Assembly (NCBI GenBank): GCA_025966355.1
Contig: JAICWZ010000174.1
Span: 1-5,034 of the forward strand
Direction: 5' to 3'
Origin: Thermomicrobiaceae bacterium
GTDB lineage: Bacteria > Chloroflexota > Chloroflexia > Thermomicrobiales > Thermomicrobiaceae
Length of the DNA stretch: 5,034 bases
Positions 1-5,034 of this stretch are shown here, piece by piece; position 1 is the first letter of the stretch, and each line of letters begins with the position of its first letter. A model generated the notes under the pieces. The model was not told where the DNA came from. It worked only from the letters and a program-made list of their open reading frames with translations, and searched no databases. The position numbers and the translations under genes are program-made.

Positions 1-564
1 CCAACTTCGTGTAGCCCGATCGGCACTATTAGCCGCTCAGTAACAGCAGGGTAGCCTATCGTCCATTCTAACGAGCCAGAAACGTCAGACAATAGCCCGT
101 TTGGGACATATACCCACCCCTGTCGTCGGAAATCGACGCATAGGCGGGCTCGTGACGTCGTCGCGCATTATGTACATCGTCAAAAACGACTCGGACATTC
201 CGCGGGACGAATCATATGATCCGCCGGTGCTGGATTTCGCGTCGTCGTTCAGTTGCCGATGCGTATTCACAGCCGTCGTCAGAACCGACGGTGCTCTTCC
301 CTTGGGTGATTCAGCAGCTTGAGATAGCGTTTTCCCCGCGTCCAGACGGTAGGTGCCTGCGCTCTGACGTGGCTGGGTCCCCTCGAGTGCCGATGTCGAG
401 CGCCGGCAAACCAATGCGATAACCCGACCGCTCTGCCCCCTGTTCCTTGAGAAACCGTGGTGCGAGATCGAGCCTCTGCCTGCCTGAACGTGCCTATATC
501 TCAAGACACCCTGAACTCGATTGTAGAGGGTTCTCACTGATTACGCTAGCCCCAGGAAAATTAA
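1..564. other. Region without a supported gene
   Basis: I see no convincing gene here. The plus strand is broken by stops in all frames, and the small overlapping ORFs at about 101-422 and 447-737 have no recognisable motif and read like chance. The longest open frame is on the minus strand (85-537, 150 codons, GTG start). It has no Shine-Dalgarno sequence at a usable distance and no domain pattern or membrane segment that I recognise. No tRNA, rRNA, transposase or tandem repeat was recognised. The base composition looks less biased than in the genes downstream, consistent with intergenic or decayed DNA. A short open stretch at 2-43 on the plus strand ends in TAA and could be the tail of a gene lying left of the window, but it is too short to judge. 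Confidence 0.5.
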
Positions 565-817
565 TTGCGCTGTGCGTTGTATCGTTTTCCGCAGACGAAT
601 GCGCTTTTTCGATCTCTTTTTCCGCTGGATTTGCCCGCGTTCCCGGCGCAATTTTGGGGCCAACGCCTGGAGCAGGTGGACGAATCTGGCGCCCATGTTA
701 CAAGATTGTCATACCGGCCTCACGCCGGACGCCGTGACCACGCGGTACGATCGTCAACGCGAAGTCCGCCAATTCGAGTCGAGACATGGTTCGTTCGAGG
801 AGAGCGGTAAGCGCTGA
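565..817 (+). pseudogene. Possible decayed or frameshifted small coding remnant
   Basis: Two overlapping plus-strand frames share this stretch. In the frame starting at TTG 565, the first half has sensible codons and a protein-like string (PLDLPAFPAQFWGQRLEQVD), but it degenerates after about position 700. In the frame starting at GTG 572 (or ATG 599), the second half is the protein-like part (TPDAVTTRYDRQREVRQFES) and ends at TGA 815-817, inside the ribosome binding site of the protease gene. Switching frame near 695-715 would join the two better halves, which is what a single-base indel in a former gene would produce. A small CCGGC/GCCGG inverted repeat lies at 714-728. I recognise no family in either half. 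An intact 81- or 72-codon gene, or plain chance, is equally possible. Confidence 0.2.
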
Positions 818-819
818 GG
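815..819 (+). promoter_or_regulatory. Ribosome binding site of the CPBP protease gene
   Basis: The sequence TGAGG lies 8 bases before the GTG at 828. The codon just before that GTG is an in-frame TGA (825-827), so no longer N-terminus is possible. The site therefore supports GTG 828 as the start. Confidence 0.6.
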
Positions 820-827
820 CGGTCTGA

Positions 828-1676
828 GTGAGCACGAGGGATATCTTGCAACCAATCGAGCTCGACCGATCCGTCGGCGCGGGTTTTAGCTGGCGACTGC
901 GTCATCTGCGCCTCGAAACGGCGCATGTCGCGATCCTCTACCTGGCGGCAATCGGACTCGCCGAGTTCATTACCGCGCTCATCGATCCAACGCTCGGCGT
1001 CATTTGTCACATCTTCATTCTCGTCAATCTCCTGATCCAGGCGAGCATCAACCGCGCCTGGTGGGAACGCGGCTTTTTTCTCTCGCTATCAATTGCCCCG
1101 GTCATCCGCATCGTGTCGCTTGGTATGCCACTCGGCTCATTTCCCCAGGAGTGGTGGTATCTCTTGTCCGCCATCCCACTCTACGCCACCTGCTGGATGG
1201 TGATTCGAACCGTTCCGCTGACCCGGCGCGAGATCGGCATCCAGTTGCCGGAACGCCGCCACTGGCTACTCACCGCGATCGTCGGTATCAGCGGGATCCC
1301 GCTTGGACTGACGGAGTATTTGATCCTCAAGCCCGACCCGATCGTCTCGACATTCGCGTTCGGCGGAGTCGCGATGGCATCGATGATCCTGCTCATCGGC
1401 ACCGGCGTCATCGAGGAATTGATATTCCGCGGCATCCTCCAGGCGACAACGTCGGAAATCTTTGGTCCGTGGTGGGCGATCCTCTACGTCAGCGTCCTGT
1501 TCGGCGAACTTCACACGGGCCACATGTCGCTGCTCGACGTCTTTTTCGTCATCGGTGTCGCACTCTATTTCGCCGCGGTTGTGCGGAAAACGCGCACGCT
1601 CGTCGGGGTTTCGGTCTCGCACGGTTTGACGAATATCTTCTTGTTTATCGTCTTTCCGTTGCTTCACATTCTGTGA
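828..1676 (+). CDS. CPBP family intramembrane glutamic-type metalloprotease
   Basis: This 282-residue polytopic membrane protein belongs to the CPBP (CAAX protease and bacteriocin-processing, Rce1-like) family, which cleaves peptide bonds inside or next to the membrane. All three conserved motifs are present in the C-terminal half: EELIFR at 196-201 (catalytic Glu196/Glu197 and Arg201), FGELH at 225-229 (His229), and HGLTN at 265-269 (His265 and Asn269). It should therefore be active. Hydrophobic stretches lie at about 34-51, 56-71, 83-100, 109-127, 147-163, 178-195, 213-226, 235-251 and 267-282, giving roughly eight helices. The PVIRIVSLGMPL stretch at 91-102 between helices resembles a pattern I recall from a bacterial/archaeal CPBP subgroup. 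GTG 828 is the only upstream start because TGA precedes it directly. The substrate is unknown. A promoter follows 43 bases downstream, so the next gene can be transcribed separately. Family assignment is secure; the biological role is open. Confidence 0.94.
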   Translation: MSTRDILQPIELDRSVGAGFSWRLRHLRLETAHVAILYLAAIGLAEFITALIDPTLGVICHIFILVNLLIQASINRAWWERGFFLSLSIAPVIRIVSLGMPLGSFPQEWWYLLSAIPLYATCWMVIRTVPLTRREIGIQLPERRHWLLTAIVGISGIPLGLTEYLILKPDPIVSTFAFGGVAMASMILLIGTGVIEELIFRGILQATTSEIFGPWWAILYVSVLFGELHTGHMSLLDVFFVIGVALYFAAVVRKTRTLVGVSVSHGLTNIFLFIVFPLLHIL

Positions 1677-1692
1677 CGCAAACTATTCGGTC

Positions 1693-1719
1693 ACCCAAAT
1701 GGGCTAGCCCGAACTGGGT
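1693..1719. promoter_or_regulatory. Nested palindrome next to the -35 box (operator or hairpin)
   Basis: A perfect 10-bp palindrome, GGGCTAGCCC (1701-1710), is flanked by ACCCA (1693-1697) and TGGGT (1715-1719), which are also inverted relative to each other. The right arm touches the TTGACA -35 box at 1719-1724. A two-fold symmetric site in this position would suit a dimeric regulator. The alternative is a hairpin ending the protease transcript, but no run of T follows it, so an intrinsic terminator is less likely. Confidence 0.35.
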
Positions 1720-1748
1720 TGACAATGCGCGAGCGAGCCTGCTACGCT
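1719..1748 (+). promoter_or_regulatory. Sigma70-like promoter for the small membrane protein gene
   Basis: A perfect TTGACA -35 box (1719-1724) is followed after 18 bases by TACGCT (1743-1748), a -10 box keeping the most conserved first T, second A and last T. Transcription would start near 1755, giving a leader of about 33 bases before ATG 1788. It is the best promoter match I found in the window and lies between two same-strand genes. It could also drive the glycosyltransferase genes further down, because no clear terminator separates them. Confidence 0.5.
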
Positions 1749-1787
1749 GCAGGTGGGTCTACCTCGAGGTTGTGATTGGAGAGGCTA

Positions 1788-2024
1788 ATGACGACTACCG
1801 TCACGACGGTCACGGTCAGTACCGTAACGGTGATGGGAGTAGCGGCAGCACTGGGCTTGATCACGATCCTCACCCTTGTTGCGCTTCTGATCAGCAAAGA
1901 GATCGCCACCGTGGTTCCGGGCGAACGAGGTTTGCGCTGGAGTAGGACGCTGAACATCGGCGTCGTGCCGCTGGTCGTCGCCTTTGGTGTGATCGTCGCC
2001 GTGAAACTGGCCGAAGTTCTCTAG
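1788..2024 (+). CDS. Small membrane protein with two predicted helices, unknown function
   Basis: This 78-residue protein begins with a Thr/Val repeat (TTTVTTVTVSTVTV, residues 2-15). A hydrophobic helix follows at about 16-36, then a short loop with charged residues (KEIATVVPGERGLRWSR, about 37-53), and a second helix at about 56-73 ending in KLAEVL. The likely topology is a helical hairpin with the charged loop on the cytoplasmic side. I chose ATG 1788 because GGAG (1778-1781) and GAGG (1781-1784) lie just upstream. A TTG at 1776 in the same frame overlaps that site and is less likely. The gene has its own promoter at 1719-1748. I do not recognise a named family; similar two-helix proteins beside surface-polysaccharide genes in Chloroflexota are a vague recollection only. 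It could be a scaffold or accessory subunit for the membrane-bound glycosyltransferase or the protease. Its codon use and hydrophobic pattern support a real gene. Confidence 0.75.
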   Translation: MTTTVTTVTVSTVTVMGVAAALGLITILTLVALLISKEIATVVPGERGLRWSRTLNIGVVPLVVAFGVIVAVKLAEVL

Positions 2025-2348
2025 GAACATCTGTAACTCGTAGCGAGGTGCGGCTGCCGCTGACCATCGGTTCTCGGCAGTCCGGTCGCCTTGGTGTTCC
2101 CATGAGCGCAATGCGACCAAGGTCAGCTCACTGATCGTTCTTGGGACGAGGGTGAGCGCGGGGACACGGTCGCCGGGATATCTCCCGCTTCATCCGCGCC
2201 TGTCAATCTCCCTGACAATCTCATCCGCCTGGCACAGATGTTGCAGGACATTCCCTCGAATTTCTTAGCCTTAGGACAAACTCTCAGTCGTGTGGGAAAA
2301 ATGGGCTATTGCGACGTGGGGACGCGCTTGGTTTGAATGGGACATGGG
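2025..2348. other. Long untranslated or intergenic region with small inverted repeats
   Basis: No gene is supported here. The stretch holds several short inverted repeats: TGCCG/CGGCA near 2055-2079, a competing pair of stems at 2084-2122, CGGGA/TCCCG (2174-2178 and 2183-2187, four-base loop) and TGTCA/TGACA (2201-2205 and 2213-2217). An imperfect direct repeat of CATCCGC(G)CCTG occurs near 2190 and 2221. None of the hairpins is followed by a T-run, so no intrinsic terminator is evident. A weak TTGCAG at 2241-2246 has no good -10 partner. No known riboswitch was recognised. The region may be a structured 5' leader of the glycosyltransferase operon. Confidence 0.45.
2084..2122 (+). repeat. Two overlapping, mutually exclusive inverted repeats
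   Basis: GGTCGC (2084-2089) is the perfect complement of GCGACC (2113-2118), and CCTTGGT (2089-2095) is the perfect complement of ACCAAGG (2116-2122). The two stems share bases on both arms, so an RNA could form only one at a time. Downstream there is no T-rich tract. The structure may be a switch-like leader element or a protein-binding site, or coincidence in GC-rich DNA. Confidence 0.3.
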
Positions 2349-2513
2349 ATGGGAGCGAAGCAGATGGCGCAGCGATTGAGATTCAGTCTCCAGATTGTGG
2401 CCGAAACAAACGAGTTCGCCTGGCTCGTCCGAAAAGGGTCGGAGTCAGACACAATCGTTACGCGGCTGGTCCCTGACTATCTTCGTGTTCGTGAATCGTT
2501 CGCCGGTCATTGA
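2349..2513 (+). CDS. Possible 54-residue ORF, ribbon-helix-helix-like or leader peptide
   Basis: An uninterrupted frame of 54 codons ends at TGA 2511-2513, 50 bases before the GT2 gene. Three in-frame ATGs (2337, 2349, 2364) are possible starts. The one at 2349 has GGGA (2339-2342) 6 bases upstream, the one at 2364 has GGGAG (2351-2355) 8 bases upstream, and the one at 2337 has no site. The frame closes upstream at TGA 2334-2336. The protein reads as a short strand (LRFSLQI), a helix (AETNEFAWLVRKG), a turn (SES) and a second helix (DTIVTRLVPDYLRVRE). This order and spacing resemble a ribbon-helix-helix DNA-binding fold, although the first helix is two or three residues short compared with Arc. 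There is no sequence signature strong enough to be sure. It could be a small regulator, a translated leader peptide, or chance. Confidence 0.3.
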   Translation: MGAKQMAQRLRFSLQIVAETNEFAWLVRKGSESDTIVTRLVPDYLRVRESFAGH

Positions 2514-2558
2514 ACCGGATGTTGCGACCGACGACCTCGCGTAGATAAAGACCGGGGA
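2500..2558 (+). promoter_or_regulatory. Alternative RNA pairings around the GT2 ribosome binding site
   Basis: CCGGT (2503-2507) and ACCGG (2514-2518) form a local hairpin with a six-base loop that contains the TGA of the 54-codon ORF. The same left arm, extended to 2500-2508, can instead pair with 2550-2558 at 8 of 9 positions. That partner contains GGGGA (2554-2558), the probable ribosome binding site of the GT2 gene. The arrangement could couple translation of the small ORF to that of GT2. This is inferred from complementarity only. Confidence 0.25.
2554..2558 (+). promoter_or_regulatory. Ribosome binding site of the GT2 gene
   Basis: GGGGA lies 5 bases before ATG 2564 and sets that start. 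An AAAGA at 2547-2551 just upstream is weaker and farther away. Confidence 0.5.
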
Positions 2559-2563
2559 TCGAC

Positions 2564-3691
2564 ATGAACATTTTTCCGCATGCGAGCATCATACTTGTTG
2601 GCTACAACAGTGCTGAGTGGCTACCACAGGCGTTGCCGGCACTCCTGGACCAAAACTATCCAGCGAATTTCGACGTGATCTTCGTGGACAACGGGTCGAG
2701 CGACGCGAGCGTCGAGCTCGTACGGCGTGACTACCCGGCCGTGCGCATCATCGAATCCGATCACAATGGCGGTTACGCGGGCGGGAACAACCTCGGCGTT
2801 GAGCACGCGGCGGGCGAGGTGCTCGCGTTCGTCAATCCCGACACGCGTGCCGAGCCAAATTGGCTCACCGAACTCGTTCGACCCCTCATCCGGGATCGTT
2901 CGGTCGGGATGACGACCTCCAAGATCGTGCGCATGGATGCCCGCGACACGATCAACACGTGTGGCAATGACATCTCGCTGAGCGGAATAACGACCTGCCA
3001 CGCCGCCGGAGAGATAGCCGGCAACATCGACACCGATGAAGATGTGCCGGCCGTTTCGGGCGCCGCCTGCGCGATCCGGCGCGACCTGTTTCAGCGTTTA
3101 GGTGGCTTCGACGAGCGCTTCTTCATGTACCTCGAAGATACCGACCTTTCGTGGCGCGTGCGTATGGCGGGCTACCGCTGCCGGCTGGCCGCTCGTTCGG
3201 TCATCGCGCATGATTACTCGTTTCGATTGACGGCAACGAAAACGGAACGCGTTGAGCGCAACCGTTATCTGATGCTGGCCAAGAATCTCAGCGTCCGCTC
3301 ACTCATCATGCTCACCCCCGCCTTTCTCGCCGGCGAAGTGGCGACCTGGGGCTGGGCGCTGGCACACGGTCCGCGACACACGGTCGCCAAGACAAAGGCG
3401 ATCGTCTGGATGCTCGGACATCTGCGATTGGTCCTGGCGATGCATGCGCGGACGCAGGCGACACGGCGTGTATCGGATGCCACGCTCTTACACAGTTATC
3501 GCCCGGCTCCGGCAATCGGCGAAGTCAGTGCCGGCGCCGCGGGCCAGGTCGCGCAAGCAGTCCTCGCGCCGTTATTCACACTGACGGCGATATTCGCGCT
3601 CGCAATGATCGGGCTGTCGGCGAACGACCTTTCGCAGGACGCCCGAGTGATCGCCCCGGATTCCTCGACGACAGCGAGGTCGGGCAGCTGA
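2564..3691 (+). CDS. Family 2 glycosyltransferase (rhamnosyltransferase-like), membrane-associated
   Basis: This 375-residue GT-A fold enzyme transfers a sugar from a nucleotide-sugar donor to a growing glycan, probably lipid-linked, at the inner face of the cytoplasmic membrane. GT2 landmarks occur in order: the first strand SIILVGYNSAEWL (8-20), nucleotide-binding VIFVDNGSSD (38-47), NGGYAGGNNLG (68-78), the metal-binding DxD equivalent FVNPD (89-93), and the acceptor/catalytic block VSGAACAIRR (164-173) then GGFDERFFMYLEDTDLSWR (180-198), with Glu191-Asp192 as the likely catalytic ED pair. This pattern is typical of the COG1216/WcaA-type rhamnosyltransferase-like group; the actual sugar cannot be read from the sequence. 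After the catalytic domain come an amphipathic to hydrophobic stretch (246-267) and a clear hydrophobic helix (about 330-352), then a polar tail, suggesting membrane anchoring. The stop codon shares one base with the next start (TGATG), so translation is probably coupled to the GT4 gene. Confidence 0.94.
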   Translation: MNIFPHASIILVGYNSAEWLPQALPALLDQNYPANFDVIFVDNGSSDASVELVRRDYPAVRIIESDHNGGYAGGNNLGVEHAAGEVLAFVNPDTRAEPNWLTELVRPLIRDRSVGMTTSKIVRMDARDTINTCGNDISLSGITTCHAAGEIAGNIDTDEDVPAVSGAACAIRRDLFQRLGGFDERFFMYLEDTDLSWRVRMAGYRCRLAARSVIAHDYSFRLTATKTERVERNRYLMLAKNLSVRSLIMLTPAFLAGEVATWGWALAHGPRHTVAKTKAIVWMLGHLRLVLAMHARTQATRRVSDATLLHSYRPAPAIGEVSAGAAGQVAQAVLAPLFTLTAIFALAMIGLSANDLSQDARVIAPDSSTTARSGS

Positions 3692-4836
3692 TGCGCATCG
3701 CACACGTCACCGCGACGTTCCCTCCGTATTTCGGTGGTACCGGCAATGTCTGCTATCACAACACGCGCGTGCTCGCCGCGCTCGGTCACCATGTTGAGGT
3801 GTTCACGGCGAACGCAAGCGGAGCCGTCGATGACCCGGCCGGAGTGATCGTGAATCGCTTCAAACCGATTGTGCAAGTTGGGAACGCCCCGCTGCTGCCA
3901 CAGTTGCTTCGTCTGGACCGGTTCGACCTGGTGCATCTGCACTACCCGTTCTATACCGGTGCTGAATTCGTCTCGCTCGCACGACTCCCGTACGTCGTTA
4001 CCTACCACCAGGACGTCGAGTTCAGCGGACTGCTCGGATTCGGTACACGCCTGCACGGCCGCACCATCGGCAACGTCGTTCTGCGTCGCGCCGCGCGGCT
4101 CTGTCCGACGAGCCTGGATTACTTCTCTCATTCCACATTCGCGACCTTACGTGATCGGCCTCGCAGCACGATCGTCGAGATGCCGAATGGCGTCGACAGT
4201 CAGGCGTTCCAACCGGGGCCGATCGATCAGGAGATGCGCGCGCGCTACGGCATCCCGCCGGATGCATTTCTCGCGCTCTTTGTTGGCGCACAGGATCGTG
4301 CGCACTATTTCAAAGGTGTTCCAACGCTCTTGCGGGCCATCGCGCAGCAGCCGATGACCTCGCTCCTGCTCGTCGGTGATGGCGATTTACGAGCGGACTT
4401 CGAGCGCCTGGCAGCCGAACTCAGCATAAGCGATCGCGTCGTTTTCGCCGGCCGCGTCGAGCAAAACGACCTCGCGTCGATCTACCGTGCGGCCGACCTG
4501 CTTGTGTTGCCGAGTGAAACACGCGGCGAAGCGTTCGGCATGGTGTTACTGGAGGCGATGGCCTCTGGTCGGCCTGTCATTGCCAGCGATCTGCCAGGCG
4601 TTCGTAGCGTCGTCGTCGACGGCATTGATGGATTCCTCGTCGAGCCGGGCAATGTCGATGCGCTGGCAGCGAAGCTCGAACTCTTCGCGCGGATGTCACG
4701 AACTGAACGTCTGCGCCTCGGCGCGGCGGGCCGGCGCAAGGTGGAGCAACGGTACGACTGGGAACGAATTGGTCGTAACCTCGAAGCGCTCTATCTCAAC
4801 GTGCTGGCTGAAAAGGAATGGCGCCATGCCAGCTGA
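3691..4836 (+). CDS. Family 4 glycosyltransferase
   Basis: This 381-residue retaining GT-B glycosyltransferase, typical in length for GT4, probably adds a sugar from a nucleotide donor to a lipid-linked or polysaccharide acceptor in the cytoplasm. The N-terminal Rossmann domain starts MRIAHVTATFPPYFGGTGN, with the glycine-rich acceptor-side loop GGTGN at 15-19, DLVHLHYP at 79-86 and TYHQD at 104-108. NGVD at 166-169 marks the interdomain hinge. The C-terminal domain has FVGAQDRAHYFKGV (197-210, Lys208 likely binding donor phosphate), LLLVGDGDLR (225-234), VVFAGRV (250-256), and the GT4 EX7E motif from Glu280 to Glu288 within GEAFGMVLLEAMASGRPVIASD. No signal peptide or membrane helix is visible. 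The start overlaps the GT2 stop by one base. Only a distant GAGG (3676-3679) precedes it, so translational coupling is likely. Its last codons overlap the next gene. Donor and acceptor are not deducible. Confidence 0.95.
   Translation: MRIAHVTATFPPYFGGTGNVCYHNTRVLAALGHHVEVFTANASGAVDDPAGVIVNRFKPIVQVGNAPLLPQLLRLDRFDLVHLHYPFYTGAEFVSLARLPYVVTYHQDVEFSGLLGFGTRLHGRTIGNVVLRRAARLCPTSLDYFSHSTFATLRDRPRSTIVEMPNGVDSQAFQPGPIDQEMRARYGIPPDAFLALFVGAQDRAHYFKGVPTLLRAIAQQPMTSLLLVGDGDLRADFERLAAELSISDRVVFAGRVEQNDLASIYRAADLLVLPSETRGEAFGMVLLEAMASGRPVIASDLPGVRSVVVDGIDGFLVEPGNVDALAAKLELFARMSRTERLRLGAAGRRKVEQRYDWERIGRNLEALYLNVLAEKEWRHAS
4812..4817 (+). promoter_or_regulatory. Ribosome binding site of the gene starting at 4826
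   Basis: AAAGGA lies 8 bases before ATG 4826, inside the end of the GT4 gene. This good site supports a real third gene in the operon despite the overlap. Confidence 0.55.
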
Positions 4837-5034
4837 GCCTGCCATCATGCTCGGCGCCCGTTCGGCGCTGCCGATGGAGATGCGTGCATCACTGGACCTG
4901 CTCTTCGAACTACTCGGCGGTGAGCATGGCGTCGTGCGTACATCCGCCTTTGGCGAACCGTCGCTCATCTCCGCGCTTGGATCACTCGGCGAGCTCAAGG
5001 CGATCCCGCGTAATGATGTTGCTGTGCTCGAGCA
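4826..5034 (+). CDS. N-terminal part of an unidentified protein, cut by the window end
   Basis: An open frame of 69 codons runs off the right edge without a stop. It begins at ATG 4826 with a good ribosome binding site at 4812-4817 and overlaps the GT4 gene by 11 bases in another frame. The translation starts MPAEPAIMLGARSALPMEMR, continues with an amphipathic LDLLFELLGGEHGVVR stretch and reaches AIPRNDVAVLE at the edge. Codon choice matches the upstream glycosyltransferases. There is no signal peptide or membrane helix in the visible part, and I recognise no family from it. Its place in the operon suggests a role in making or modifying the same glycan. One guess is the N-terminal domain that precedes some polysaccharide deacetylases, but nothing visible proves it. 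Confidence 0.75.
   Translation, partial: MPAEPAIMLGARSALPMEMRASLDLLFELLGGEHGVVRTSAFGEPSLISALGSLGELKAIPRNDVAVLE

Noticed and set aside
2..43. Possible C-terminal tail of a gene entering from the left edge (ends TAA 41-43)
   Set aside because: Thirteen codons are too few to separate from chance.
85..537. 150-codon open frame on the minus strand
   Set aside because: GTG start without a usable ribosome binding site and no recognisable domain or hydrophobic pattern. The length is not exceptional for chance in GC-rich DNA.
521..547. TTGTAG ... TACGCT as a promoter upstream of the protease region
   Set aside because: The spacer is only 15 bases and the -35 match is weak.
1004..1945. 313-codon plus-strand open frame
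   Set aside because: Mostly overlaps the intact CPBP gene in another frame. The translation is Arg/His/Pro-rich as expected from a frame shadow, whereas the CPBP frame has all three catalytic motifs.
2174..2187. CGGGA/TCCCG hairpin as a terminator for the small membrane protein gene
   Set aside because: The stem is only five base pairs and is followed by CTTCATC rather than a T-run.
2652..2842. Missing canonical DxD in the GT2 enzyme (NPD instead)
   Set aside because: The NPD form is normal for the rhamnosyltransferase-like GT2 group, so it does not suggest loss of activity.
3496..4131. 211-codon minus-strand open frame across the GT2/GT4 junction
   Set aside because: It is antisense to two well-supported genes, lacks family motifs, and reflects the codon bias of the plus strand.
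4288..4320. Arginine of the usual GT4 G-R-x-x-x-x-K-G motif appears absent (GAQDRAHYFKG)
   Set aside because: The pattern with a displaced arginine and retained Lys-Gly is one I recall as normal in a GT4 subgroup; the rest of the donor site, including EX7E, is intact.

Overview
The window looks like chromosomal DNA from a moderately GC-rich bacterium. The coding style (GTG start, Asp/Arg/Ala-rich proteins, NNC/NNG codon preference) and the association of a CPBP protease, a tiny two-helix membrane protein and glycosyltransferases suggest a Chloroflexota/Thermomicrobia-like organism. That assignment is inference from general resemblance and is not established.

Layout: positions 1-827 contain no gene I can support. 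They hold overlapping weak ORFs and possibly a decayed or frameshifted coding remnant at about 565-817. Positions 828-1676 encode a complete CPBP-family intramembrane metalloprotease. A short gap follows with a 10-bp palindrome and a good sigma70-like promoter (TTGACA). This leads to a 78-residue protein with two predicted membrane helices and a Thr/Val-repeat N-terminus (1788-2024). Positions 2025-2563 are a long leader or intergenic region with several small inverted repeats and a possible 54-residue ORF (2349-2513). The next three genes form a tight operon: a GT2 glycosyltransferase (2564-3691), a GT4 glycosyltransferase (3691-4836, sharing one base with the GT2 gene), and the start of a third gene (4826 to the window edge, overlapping the GT4 gene by 11 bases).

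The overlapping genes point to coordinated synthesis of a cell-surface or exported glycan. The GT2 and GT4 enzymes would add successive sugars, the GT2 being membrane-tethered through its C-terminal hydrophobic segment. The CPBP protease and the small two-helix protein lie on the same strand just upstream, so a functional link to glycan export or surface-protein processing is possible, but it is supported only by position. No RNA genes, CRISPR arrays, insertion sequences or phage genes were seen.
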